In this document: in pieces, positions 5,812-12,202 of the stretch | Numbering within the stretch: position 1 is the stretch's first letter | How the letters are laid out: the number at the start of each line of letters is the position of its first letter | From: Candidatus Moranbacteria bacterium GW2011_GWE2_36_40 | GTDB taxonomy: Bacteria; Patescibacteriota; Minisyncoccia; Moranbacterales; GWC2-37-73 | Direction: 5' to 3' | DNA: 15,061 nt | NCBI GenBank assembly: GCA_000991645.1 | Contig: LBRX01000023.1 | Location: 1 to 15,061, forward strand | The notes under the pieces: generated by a model | What the model was told of the DNA's origin: nothing | The model's database searches: none | The model's input: the letters and a program-made list of their open reading frames with translations, nothing else | Made by a program: the position numbers and the translations under genes

Positions 5812-7275
5812 TTAAATACTAACAACCGCCATACCAACAAGAGCCAGAGTTGTAGCAAAAACAGCAGACCATCCAAAAATTCTAACCCACAAAGGATTTG
5901 TTTCATTTCCCATTATTTTTTTGTCACCTCCAATTTTCATTATAATTGCAAGAAGTGGTAAAGCAATAACTCCATTTAAAAATGCTGACCAATACAAAGC
6001 TGTTATCGGATTAATTCCCAAGAAGTTCATTGCAAGGCCAACAAAGATGGAAAAAATAATAACCAAATAAAAACCTTTGGCCTTGGAAAATTTTTCCTCC
6101 AAACCATTATTCCAGCTCATAAGTTCACTAAGCGCATATGCCCCACTTCCAGCCAGAATTGGTACTGCCAATAGTCCGGTGCCAATGATGCCAATTGCAA
6201 AAAGCAAAAATGCATAATCGCCAGCCAAAGGCCTCAACGCCAAGGCAGCATCTTGCGCTGAATCAATATTTGTTATGCCATTTGCAAAAAGGACATTTGC
6301 GGTTGTTAGCACAATAAAGAAGAAAACAATGTTTGCCAAAATCATTCCAGCATTCACATCCGTACGCATATGTGAAACTCTCGAATGAACAAATTTTTTC
6401 TTGTATCCATTATGATTCATTCTTCCATCTTCAACTTCCTCTGAAGCCTGCCAGAAAAAAAGATACGGTGTAATGGTTGTTCCAAAAACAGCAATCATTG
6501 CAAAAATATATTCCTTTGTAAAAGATATATGCGGTATAAAAGAATTTTTAAAAATATTAAGCCAATCAGGATTAGTCATAAATCCTGCGATAATATATGC
6601 AAAAACAGAAAGCGTCAGCCATTTTAAAACCTTAACATACGTATGATATTTAACAAAAACCTCTAACAAAATTATTGTCACTGCAAAAAATACAGCACCT
6701 ATTCCATAGTTAATACCCGTAACCATCTTAAGAGATGCTGCCATTGCACCAAGATCAGCTCCAATATTTACAACATTTGCAATCATAAGCAGCAACACTG
6801 CGCTCATCACAGTTCTTTTTTTGAAATATTTTTTAAGTACAGCAGCTAGTCCTGTGTTAGTAACAATGCCAATTCGCGCACATGTTTCTTGAATAGCCAG
6901 CATCATCGGCAAAAGCCAAGCAGCCATCCATAAAATGCTCAAACCAAATTTTGCACCAACAGCACTATATGTTCCGATTCCACCTGGATCATCATCTGAT
7001 GCTCCAGTGATAAGACCCGGACCAAGTGCTCTAATAAAAAGATAAGACTTTTTTAATGGAGTTCCAATAAGAACTCTCGCAACGGCAACTTCTGGAGCTG
7101 CAATTCTAAGTGTTCCATCGATTGCTTTCACAGCCTCAATTTCACCCCAAATAATCAACTTCTTTGCCAAAACCAAAGGAATCCCAAGTTCTCTTCGAAA
7201 TTCAGAAAGTGTCAGCATTTTTTCAGGCAAATTCTGCTGAGAAGTTGTTTTTCTTTCTTGTTTTAATTCATCCAC
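5812..7275 (-). CDS. Nramp-type divalent metal transporter with N-terminal HTH-like segment
   Basis: A 487-residue protein of the Nramp/MntH superfamily (proton-coupled Mn2+/Fe2+ importers) with about eleven hydrophobic segments from residue 80 on. TM1 carries DDDPGG (94-99) where classic members have DPGN, and TM6 carries GTTITPY (265-271) where classic members have the Met of a MPH motif. The metal site therefore differs from standard MntH. ETCARIGIVTNTGLA (130-144) is family-like. Residues 20-70 resemble a MerR/excisionase helix-turn-helix with wing (LTLSEFRRELGI...AIDGTLRIAAPEV), a cytosolic addition I do not expect in this family. The start is GTG at 7275; the in-frame Met20 is an alternative that keeps the HTH-like part. 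Neither start has a clear Shine-Dalgarno sequence. It lies 24 bases after yvcK. Confidence 0.9.
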   Translation of the reverse strand: MDELKQERKTTSQQNLPEKMLTLSEFRRELGIPLVLAKKLIIWGEIEAVKAIDGTLRIAAPEVAVARVLIGTPLKKSYLFIRALGPGLITGASDDDPGGIGTYSAVGAKFGLSILWMAAWLLPMMLAIQETCARIGIVTNTGLAAVLKKYFKKRTVMSAVLLLMIANVVNIGADLGAMAASLKMVTGINYGIGAVFFAVTIILLEVFVKYHTYVKVLKWLTLSVFAYIIAGFMTNPDWLNIFKNSFIPHISFTKEYIFAMIAVFGTTITPYLFFWQASEEVEDGRMNHNGYKKKFVHSRVSHMRTDVNAGMILANIVFFFIVLTTANVLFANGITNIDSAQDAALALRPLAGDYAFLLFAIGIIGTGLLAVPILAGSGAYALSELMSWNNGLEEKFSKAKGFYLVIIFSIFVGLAMNFLGINPITALYWSAFLNGVIALPLLAIIMKIGGDKKIMGNETNPLWVRIFGWSAVFATTLALVGMAVVSI

Positions 7276-7299
7276 AATATTTAATTTATATTTTAAAAA

Positions 7300-8328
7300 C
7301 TATACTATTTCTTTTATTATATTCTCATATTCCCCCAGCTCCAAAATCATCATTAGAACCTTGGCCAATTTATCACTATCGTGACGAATGAAAGAGCGTT
7401 GAGCAGCTAATACATCAGACTTAGCATATTTAATTTTCTTGCCGGCCAGCATGTCACCACGAACCACTCTATAACTTCTATTGGAAATTTTATCCCTAAC
7501 AAATCTAACAAGTAATTCTCGTTGTTTTTCATACTCCTCAACTAAATTTTTTGTCGGCTTCTTCGTATTATACGTGACAAAATCTATCCTGTTTTTTCCA
7601 ATGTATTTGTTTATATCATGAGCATAATCATCTAATGTAAAACCATCGGTTTGTCCTTTTTTATTAGTCAAATTGCAATTATAAATTATCTTGGCATTTG
7701 TCTTTTTTAATGCATCTGCAATTCCCTTTACCAAAAGATTTGGGACTATGCTGCAATAATAATTTCCAGGACCAAGCACCACCACATCGGCCTCCTTGAT
7801 TGCTTTAATGGCCATTGGATTTGCCCTGACATTTGAGGATAGATAAATCTTATCCAGACCAATGCGTTGCATTTCAATATTTAAACCTATGCTTATTTCT
7901 CCTTTCAATATTTTTCCATTTTTAAGCAGCATAAAAAGTCTCGCGTCATCATTAGTAACAGGAATTACTCTACCTTTTATATTCAATATTTTTTCAGCCT
8001 CCTGCACCCCCTTATCAAAATTACCATTTATTTTTTCCAGAGCAGACAAAAATAAATTTCCGAAATTATGACCTTTAAGACCACCATCTTCAAAACGATA
8101 ATTCATCAGTTCCCGCAATGCTTTTGAAGAATCACTAAGCGCCACTAAACATTGTCTAACGTCTCCTGGAGGAAGCACGCCAAGTTCATCGCGAAGCACA
8201 CCAGTTGAGCCTCCATCATCAGCCATTGAAACAATCGCTGAAATATCCACTGGATATTTTTTTAATCCGCTAAGAAGCATAAAGCTTCCCGTTCCACCAC
8301 CAATTGTAACAACCTTTTTTCTTTGCAT
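7300..8328 (-). CDS. yvcK: YvcK/CofD-like gluconeogenesis factor
   Basis: A 342-residue member of the CofD-like YvcK family. YvcK proteins bind UDP-sugars and are needed for normal envelope and carbon-flux control in Bacillus and Mycobacterium; they are not known to make coenzyme F420. Seen: the glycine-rich start VVTIGGGTGS (6-15), MADDGGSTG (35-43), PPGDVRQCL (53-61), GHNFGNLFL (86-94) and GPGNYYCSIVPNLL (186-199). In many Gram-positives yvcK sits between rapZ and whiA; neither is visible here. It heads a tight run with the Nramp, PAP2, HAD and rlmN genes, separated from leuS by a spacer holding a large inverted repeat. The ATG at 8328 opens the conserved MQRKKVVTIGGG start. Confidence 0.93.
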   Translation of the reverse strand: MQRKKVVTIGGGTGSFMLLSGLKKYPVDISAIVSMADDGGSTGVLRDELGVLPPGDVRQCLVALSDSSKALRELMNYRFEDGGLKGHNFGNLFLSALEKINGNFDKGVQEAEKILNIKGRVIPVTNDDARLFMLLKNGKILKGEISIGLNIEMQRIGLDKIYLSSNVRANPMAIKAIKEADVVVLGPGNYYCSIVPNLLVKGIADALKKTNAKIIYNCNLTNKKGQTDGFTLDDYAHDINKYIGKNRIDFVTYNTKKPTKNLVEEYEKQRELLVRFVRDKISNRSYRVVRGDMLAGKKIKYAKSDVLAAQRSFIRHDSDKLAKVLMMILELGEYENIIKEIV

Positions 8329-8353
8329 TTCAAAAATTATATTTTATTTTTTA

Positions 8354-8441
8354 AAATTTCAGGCAAATATTGTTTTTTGCGAGCTGCCGGTCGACTCGAG
8401 AGACAGAGGCCGAGCAAAAAATATATATTTGCCTGAAATTT
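8354..8441. repeat. 88-bp inverted repeat between leuS and yvcK with GC-rich core
   Basis: The outer arms AAATTTCAGGCAAA (8354-8367) and TTTGCCTGAAATTT (8428-8441) are perfect over 14 bp, extended by three more pairs. After a small internal loop, TTTTTTGC (8373-8380) pairs with GCAAAAAA (8414-8421). The enclosed core (about 8381-8413) is strikingly GC-rich and contains GTCGAC and CTCGAG in an otherwise AT-rich neighbourhood. It lies just past the leuS stop on the transcribed strand, so it may end or attenuate leuS transcription before yvcK. Confidence 0.8.
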
Positions 8442-8463
8442 GACGGAGATACAAACATCACAA

Positions 8464-10914
8464 TTAAGAAACCACGATGTTAATCAACTTTCCTGGTACA
8501 AAAATTATTTTTTTAATTTCTTTTCCCTCAGTAAAAACTTTAACCTTTGAACTCTCAAGTGCTGTTTCTTTCGCTTCGTCTTCTGTAACATCATGCGCCA
8601 CCATCAAACGCTCACGCACTTTTCCATTAACCTGCACAACCATTTCAACCTCTTCATCCTGCAAATATTTTTCGTCAACCACTGGCCAAGCTTGTAAAAA
8701 TATGGATTCCTTGTATTTATTTTTTCCTTCGTCCGCCGTAGCTTCAGCGAAGGAGGACCATAATTCCTCAGCAATGTGTGGAGCAAAAGGAGATAAAAGG
8801 ATTAAAAGTGTTTCGTAATGTGATTTAGAAAGTAATTGTTCTTTTTCACCCGTCGCTCGCGAGCGACAGGTTTCCATAGCATTAACCAAAATCATCATCT
8901 GCGAAATTGCCGTGTTGAATCTGAAGTTTTCAATATCTTCAGAAACTTTTTTAATTGTCTTATGCAACAATGTTTGAATTTTTAAATTTTCTGTTGTTTG
9001 TTGTTTGTTGTTTATTGTTTGTTGTTTTATTTTCCAAACCCTATCCAAAAATCTTCGCACGCCAACGATGTTGTCTTCATTCCACATCACTTCATCTTCC
9101 AGAGGCGCTGCAAAAAGCATGTAAGTGCGAACACTATCAGCTCCGAATTTTTCCACCATGCTGTCAGGATTAATAACGTTACCCTTGGATTTGGACATTT
9201 TTTTACCTTCCTTATCAAGTACCATTCCTTGATGACGAAGTTTAAGAAAAGGTTCATCAAAATCAATCAATCCAATTTTATGCATCGCTTTTGTAATAAA
9301 TCTGGCATACAAAAGATGCATATATGTGTGCTCTGCTCCTCCGATATACAAATCTACTGGCATCCATTTTGAAAGTCGTTCTGCTGAGCAAAATTTTTCC
9401 TCGTTATGCGGATCAGGATAACGCAAAAAGTACCATGAAGAATCCACGAAAGTATCCATTGTGTCATATTCAGCAGTCCAACCCTGTCCAAAAATATCTT
9501 CAACACGTTTTTTTAATTCTTCCGATTTGGAAAGTGGAGCCACTCCAGTTGGGACAAAATCAACATCTTCAGGAAGTGTCCATGGCAAATACTTCTCTGG
9601 AACCAATTTTGCTTCACCCTCTGGAGAATACACAATCGGAATCGGACAGCCCCAATAACGCTGACGAGAAAAAGACCAGTCACGCAAACGATACGTTGCC
9701 GTCATTTCCCCGCCAACAAATTCAGTAATTTTTTGCTTGGCTTCCTCAACTGACATTCCATTAAATTTTCCAGAATTGATCAGCTCGCCATTTTCAATGT
9801 AAGCTTTTTCTTCAACATTTCCCCCAGAAATAACTTCCATAATTGGAATGTCATACTTTTTCGCAAATTCGAAGTCGCGTTCATCATGTGCTGGCACCGC
9901 CATAATTGCACCAGTTCCATAACCAGCCAAAACATAGTCGGCAATAAAAATAGGAATCTCTTGACCATTCGCTGGATTTATAGCAACCACGCCCTCCAAC
10001 TTTTCCCCAGTCTTTTCCTTGGCTTCCATTCTATCCAATTCTGTTTTGTTTTGAGTTTGAATTACATATTTTTCAACATCACTCCAATTGAAAATTTCAT
10101 CTTTCAATTCGCCAACCAATTTATGCTCGGGAGCCAGCACCATATAAGTAGCACCAAACAGGGTGTCTGGACGCGTAGTAAAAACTTCAATATATTTTTG
10201 AGAATCTTTAATTTGAAATTTCAAAAGAGCACCCTGCGATTTTCCAATCCAATTTATCTGATTTTTCTTGGTATATTCCGGCCAATCAACATTACTAAGA
10301 CCAGCAATCAGCTCATCAGAAAAATCCGTAATCTTAAAAAACCAACCTGGAACTTCCTTTTGTATTATTTCCGTTCCACACCTTTCACATTCACCATTTA
10401 CAACTTGTTCATTAGCAATAACAGTCTGACAAGATGAGCACCAATTGGTTTTTTGAGTTTTTTTGTAGACCAAGCCATTTTCAAAAAATTTTCCAAAAAT
10501 CCATTGCGTCCATTTATAATATGAAGGATCAGAAGTAATAACTTTTTCATCGAAATCATAATCAAAACCCAAAGATTTCATTTGCTCAATATAAGTAATA
10601 ATATTTTTCTTGGTTGTTTCAACAGGCTTTACTCCTGTTTTGATGGCATAATTTTCCGCTGGCAAACCAAAAGAATCAAAACCTTGTGGATGCAAAACAT
10701 TATAACCCTGCATTTTCTTGAAACGATAATAAACATCACTAGCAGTATAACTTTCAGTGTGTCCCATATGGAGCCCTGTTCCAGATGGATATGGAAACAT
10801 ATCAAGAATATAAAATTTTTCTTTAGATTCATTATCCTTATCAATCTTAAAAGAGCCAGATTTTTCCCATCTACCTTGCCATTTTTTTTCAATTTCTTTT
10901 GGTTCGTATTTCAT
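8464..10914 (-). CDS. leuS: Leucyl-tRNA synthetase
   Basis: Class Ia leucyl-tRNA synthetase, which charges tRNA(Leu) and edits mischarged products. From the ATG at 10914 it has 816 residues: HMGH at 49-52; a zinc-ribbon-like C159/C162/C176/C179 set; an editing domain with TTRPDTLFGATYMV (246-259) and GTGAIMAVPAHDERDF (333-348); KMSKS at 572-576; an anticodon-binding helical domain with LLSPFAPHIAEELW; and a C-terminal VQVNGKVRERL domain. A TTG at 10953 would add 13 unlikely residues (MFLFLYKFVTFKY), so I reject it; MKYEPKEIEKKWQ is the usual start. Oddities: three repeats are translated in the C-terminal third, at about residues 629-640, 682-689 and 721-730, all between conserved blocks. All catalytic motifs are intact. 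It is flanked on both sides by large inverted repeats. Confidence 0.96.
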   Translation of the reverse strand: MKYEPKEIEKKWQGRWEKSGSFKIDKDNESKEKFYILDMFPYPSGTGLHMGHTESYTASDVYYRFKKMQGYNVLHPQGFDSFGLPAENYAIKTGVKPVETTKKNIITYIEQMKSLGFDYDFDEKVITSDPSYYKWTQWIFGKFFENGLVYKKTQKTNWCSSCQTVIANEQVVNGECERCGTEIIQKEVPGWFFKITDFSDELIAGLSNVDWPEYTKKNQINWIGKSQGALLKFQIKDSQKYIEVFTTRPDTLFGATYMVLAPEHKLVGELKDEIFNWSDVEKYVIQTQNKTELDRMEAKEKTGEKLEGVVAINPANGQEIPIFIADYVLAGYGTGAIMAVPAHDERDFEFAKKYDIPIMEVISGGNVEEKAYIENGELINSGKFNGMSVEEAKQKITEFVGGEMTATYRLRDWSFSRQRYWGCPIPIVYSPEGEAKLVPEKYLPWTLPEDVDFVPTGVAPLSKSEELKKRVEDIFGQGWTAEYDTMDTFVDSSWYFLRYPDPHNEEKFCSAERLSKWMPVDLYIGGAEHTYMHLLYARFITKAMHKIGLIDFDEPFLKLRHQGMVLDKEGKKMSKSKGNVINPDSMVEKFGADSVRTYMLFAAPLEDEVMWNEDNIVGVRRFLDRVWKIKQQTINNKQQTTENLKIQTLLHKTIKKVSEDIENFRFNTAISQMMILVNAMETCRSRATGEKEQLLSKSHYETLLILLSPFAPHIAEELWSSFAEATADEGKNKYKESIFLQAWPVVDEKYLQDEEVEMVVQVNGKVRERLMVAHDVTEDEAKETALESSKVKVFTEGKEIKKIIFVPGKLINIVVS
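8725..8754 (-). repeat. 30-bp palindromic repeat in frame in leuS (SFAEATADEG)
   Basis: Terminal arms TCCTTCG (8725-8731) and CGAAGGA (8748-8754) are exact complements. The 30 bp make exactly ten codons, 721-730, starting on a first codon position: S-F-A-E-A-T-A-D-E-G. It falls between the conserved EELW helix and ESIFLQAWP, where ordinary LeuRS has a short loop. I remember SFAEATADEG-like strings recurring in candidate-phyla proteins, but that could not be searched here. Confidence 0.8.
8848..8871 (-). repeat. 24-bp palindrome in frame in leuS (TCRSRATG)
   Basis: A near-perfect palindrome with a perfect 16-bp core GTCGCTCGCGAGCGAC (8852-8867), one mismatched pair next to it, and matching ACC/GGT ends. 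It is exactly eight codons, 682-689 (T-C-R-S-R-A-T-G), beginning on a first codon position. It is very GC-rich compared with the surrounding gene, which supports an inserted origin. It lies between LVNAME and the conserved YETLLILLSPFAPHIAEELW block. Confidence 0.8.
8994..9028 (-). repeat. Heptamer tandem repeat in leuS
   Basis: Five consecutive heptamers of TTGTTTG type on the plus strand, with single-base changes in two. They code for about residues 629-640, a low-complexity K/Q/N/T string. The tract lies just after the conserved RRFLDRVWKI helix in the anticodon-binding domain. Seven is not a multiple of three, so gain or loss of one unit would break leuS; the tract is a potential slippage site. 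Confidence 0.75.
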
Positions 10915-10960
10915 ATATTTAAAAGTTACAAATTTATACAAAAATAAAAACAAGCAAGAT
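10915..10960 (-). promoter_or_regulatory. leuS leader with a -10-like TATAAA
   Basis: On the minus strand a TATAAA (10938-10933) lies 18 bases before the leuS ATG. It would give a leader of only about a dozen bases. No convincing -35 box is present at 16-18 bases upstream. If real, it supports the ATG at 10914 over the upstream TTG. Confidence 0.2.
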
Positions 10961-11126
10961 CATAAAACAGACAGAATAAATTTTTTGAAAAATATTTTTT
11001 GATTGAGTAAGCCCAGAATTTCTCTAAAATTTTCCTTTGATTGTGTTGATTGAGGGAAAATTTTAGTTAGAAATTCTGGAGCGTCGAGAATATTTTCTCA
11101 AAAAATTTTATTCTGGATGGTTTATG
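10961..11126. repeat. 166-bp nested inverted repeat upstream of leuS
   Basis: Together with the terminator at 11179-11205 this explains most of the 322-base gene-free stretch 10915-11236. Outer arms: CATAAA (10961-10966) / TTTATG (11121-11126) and CAGAATAA (10972-10979) / TTATTCTG (11108-11115), continuing with small bulges through TTTTTTGA / TCAAAAAA. Inner arms: CCAGAATTTCT (11013-11023) / AGAAATTCTGG (11069-11079), a 2-base bulge, then CTAAAATTTTCC (11024-11035) / GGAAAATTTTAG (11055-11066). The whole can fold into one long hairpin. No coding region is supported. A non-autonomous element or a large structured leader of leuS are both possible. Confidence 0.8.
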
Positions 11127-11178
11127 TTTTTTCAATTTTACCAAAAAATGTATTTGAACGATTTTCAAATTCAAAACA

Positions 11179-11205
11179 AAAAACAACCCTTCTTAAGTTG
11201 TTTTT
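11179..11205 (-). terminator. Rho-independent terminator after folD
   Basis: AAAAACAAC (11179-11187) pairs with GTTGTTTTT (11197-11205) around a 9-base loop. On the minus strand it lies about 30 bases past the folD stop and is followed by a T-rich run. It is weak in GC but well placed. A 12-bp palindrome TATGATATCATA overlaps its upstream edge (11205-11216). Confidence 0.6.
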
Positions 11206-11236
11206 ATGATATCATACAATATACGCAAGATCAATA

Positions 11237-12076
11237 CTAATTTTCCTTTTGTTGAGCCTCAAAGGCTAAAAAAGTGTTCTCTAGAAGACATGCAATTGTA
11301 AGCGGTCCAACCCCACCCGGAACTGGTGTGATATAACCAGAAAGAGCTTCTGTTGAAGCAAAATTAACATCACCAAAAACCTTTTCTCCAACTTTTTCAA
11401 TACCACCATCGATAATAATAGAGCCATCTTTTAGCATTTGACCCTTAAGCAGCCCTGGCGAGCCCACAGCACTTACCACAATGTCTGCACCCTTAATTTC
11501 CTTTAGTTTCGAGGATATATTTTCAGCCAAAACATACTGTGTAATAGCACCTTTTTGATTTAGAATTTCAATCATTACTTGTCCAAATAATTCAGAATTC
11601 ACTATAACGATTGCTTTCTTGCCAGGAATACTTTGTTCTGAACTTTCAATTAATTTCATTATTGCCCTTGGGAATACTGGAGCTGTCCCAGGATGTCCGC
11701 CAAAAGCGGATCCGCTTTGGGCGGAAAATCCATCAACATCTTTTTTTAGATCAATGCTTGATATAATTTTTTGCGTATCAAATTTTTTTGGCAATGGAAG
11801 TTGTACGATTATGCCATTAACATTTACGTCAGCATTAAGTTTTTCAATTTGAACTAGAATATCATTCTCAGAAACATCTTCAGAAAAATCATAGCGAACA
11901 AAATTCATACCAATCTCCTTGGCCTTTCTTTCTTTAAGATTTACATATAGCTGCGATGCCTCGTCATTGCCCACCAAAATGACTGCCAATTCTGGTTTTT
12001 GAGATTGCATTAAAATATCGTTTTTCAAACGACTTAATATCTCCTCTGCTACAGATTTTCCGTACAGTAACTTCAT
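11237..12076 (-). CDS. folD: FolD, methylene-THF dehydrogenase/cyclohydrolase (divergent)
   Basis: FolD interconverts methylene-, methenyl- and formyl-tetrahydrofolate using NADP. The 279-residue product has LVGNDEASQLYVNLKERKA (35-52) with the catalytic Tyr44 and Lys48 spacing, VQLPLP (91-96), KDVDGF (112-117), VVSAVGSPGLLKG (200-212) and the signature TPVPGGVGPLT (250-260). Oddities: the segment after VDGF is replaced by a translated 30-bp palindrome (residues 118-127), and the usual GRSxxVGxP nucleotide-binding loop reads VNSELFGQV (159-167), lacking the Arg expected to help hold NADP phosphate. Cofactor preference or activity may be altered. The ATG at 12076 is the last unit of an octamer repeat. 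It is spaced from leuS by a terminator, so it is probably transcribed separately from leuS. Confidence 0.9.
   Translation of the reverse strand: MKLLYGKSVAEEILSRLKNDILMQSQKPELAVILVGNDEASQLYVNLKERKAKEIGMNFVRYDFSEDVSENDILVQIEKLNADVNVNGIIVQLPLPKKFDTQKIISSIDLKKDVDGFSAQSGSAFGGHPGTAPVFPRAIMKLIESSEQSIPGKKAIVIVNSELFGQVMIEILNQKGAITQYVLAENISSKLKEIKGADIVVSAVGSPGLLKGQMLKDGSIIIDGGIEKVGEKVFGDVNFASTEALSGYITPVPGGVGPLTIACLLENTFLAFEAQQKEN
11696..11725 (-). repeat. 30-bp palindrome in frame in folD (SAQSGSAFGG)
   Basis: A palindrome centred on GCGGATCCGC (11706-11715), with TCCGCC / GGCGGA ends and 14 of 15 base pairs matched. It is exactly ten codons, residues 118-127 (S-A-Q-S-G-S-A-F-G-G), on a first codon position. 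It lies between VDGF and the segment HPGTAPVFP. In classic FolD this stretch is a segment of near-equal length (HPYNVGRL-type), so the repeat seems to replace native sequence instead of lengthening the protein. Confidence 0.8.
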
Positions 12077-12105
12077 ACAAACATACTAACATGCAAACAT
12101 TTAAA
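12074..12105 (-). repeat. Octamer array ending at the folD start codon
   Basis: Four octamers of consensus TTTGTATG on the coding strand (plus-strand units start at 12074, 12082, 12090 and 12098), each ending in ATG. The last ATG is the folD start codon. The ATG one unit upstream reads ATG-TTT-GTA-TGA, whose stop overlaps the real start as ATGA. No Shine-Dalgarno sequence is present. A fifth, degenerate unit may lie at 12106-12113. Confidence 0.75.
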
Positions 12106-12117
12106 TACACAAACAGA

Positions 12118-12200
12118 ACCACTGATTTACACATGATTAAAGTGATTTCACTGATTTTAAAAATCATGTGTAATCAGAAAAATCAGTTATAATCAGTGGT
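12118..12200. repeat. 83-bp inverted repeat after the ABC permease gene
   Basis: Outer arms ACCACTGATT (12118-12127) / AATCAGTGGT (12191-12200) and inner arms TACACATGATT (12128-12138) / AATCATGTGTA (12162-12172) are perfect. The motifs TGATT and AATCA recur between them. It begins two bases beyond the permease stop codon on the transcribed strand, so it probably acts as a 3' hairpin or terminator. It also resembles the palindromic spacer repeats elsewhere in the window in layout, but not in sequence. Confidence 0.8.
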
Positions 12201-12202
12201 TT

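Noticed and set aside
8390..8400. GTCGAC and CTCGAG sites as vector contamination
   Set aside because: They lie inside an inverted repeat with matching natural AT-rich arms, and nothing else nearby looks like vector; kept only as a point to check.
8955..9728. Plus-strand reading frames opposite leuS (72-134 residues)
   Set aside because: They are antisense shadows of a well-conserved gene, have unlikely compositions, and show no motif or promoter.
10915..10953. Longer leuS starting at TTG 10953
   Set aside because: The added 13 residues are hydrophobic and unlike LeuRS, and a TATAAA box sits inside them. MKYEPKEIEKKW from the ATG at 10914 is the normal beginning.
10915..11236. T-box riboswitch before leuS
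   Set aside because: The leader is structured, but I find no T-box core sequence, specifier loop or terminator/antiterminator pair at the leuS side.
11964..12167. Minus-strand frame of 67 residues across the folD leader
   Set aside because: It runs through the octamer repeat and the inverted repeat and then out of frame through folD; repeat-derived, not a gene.
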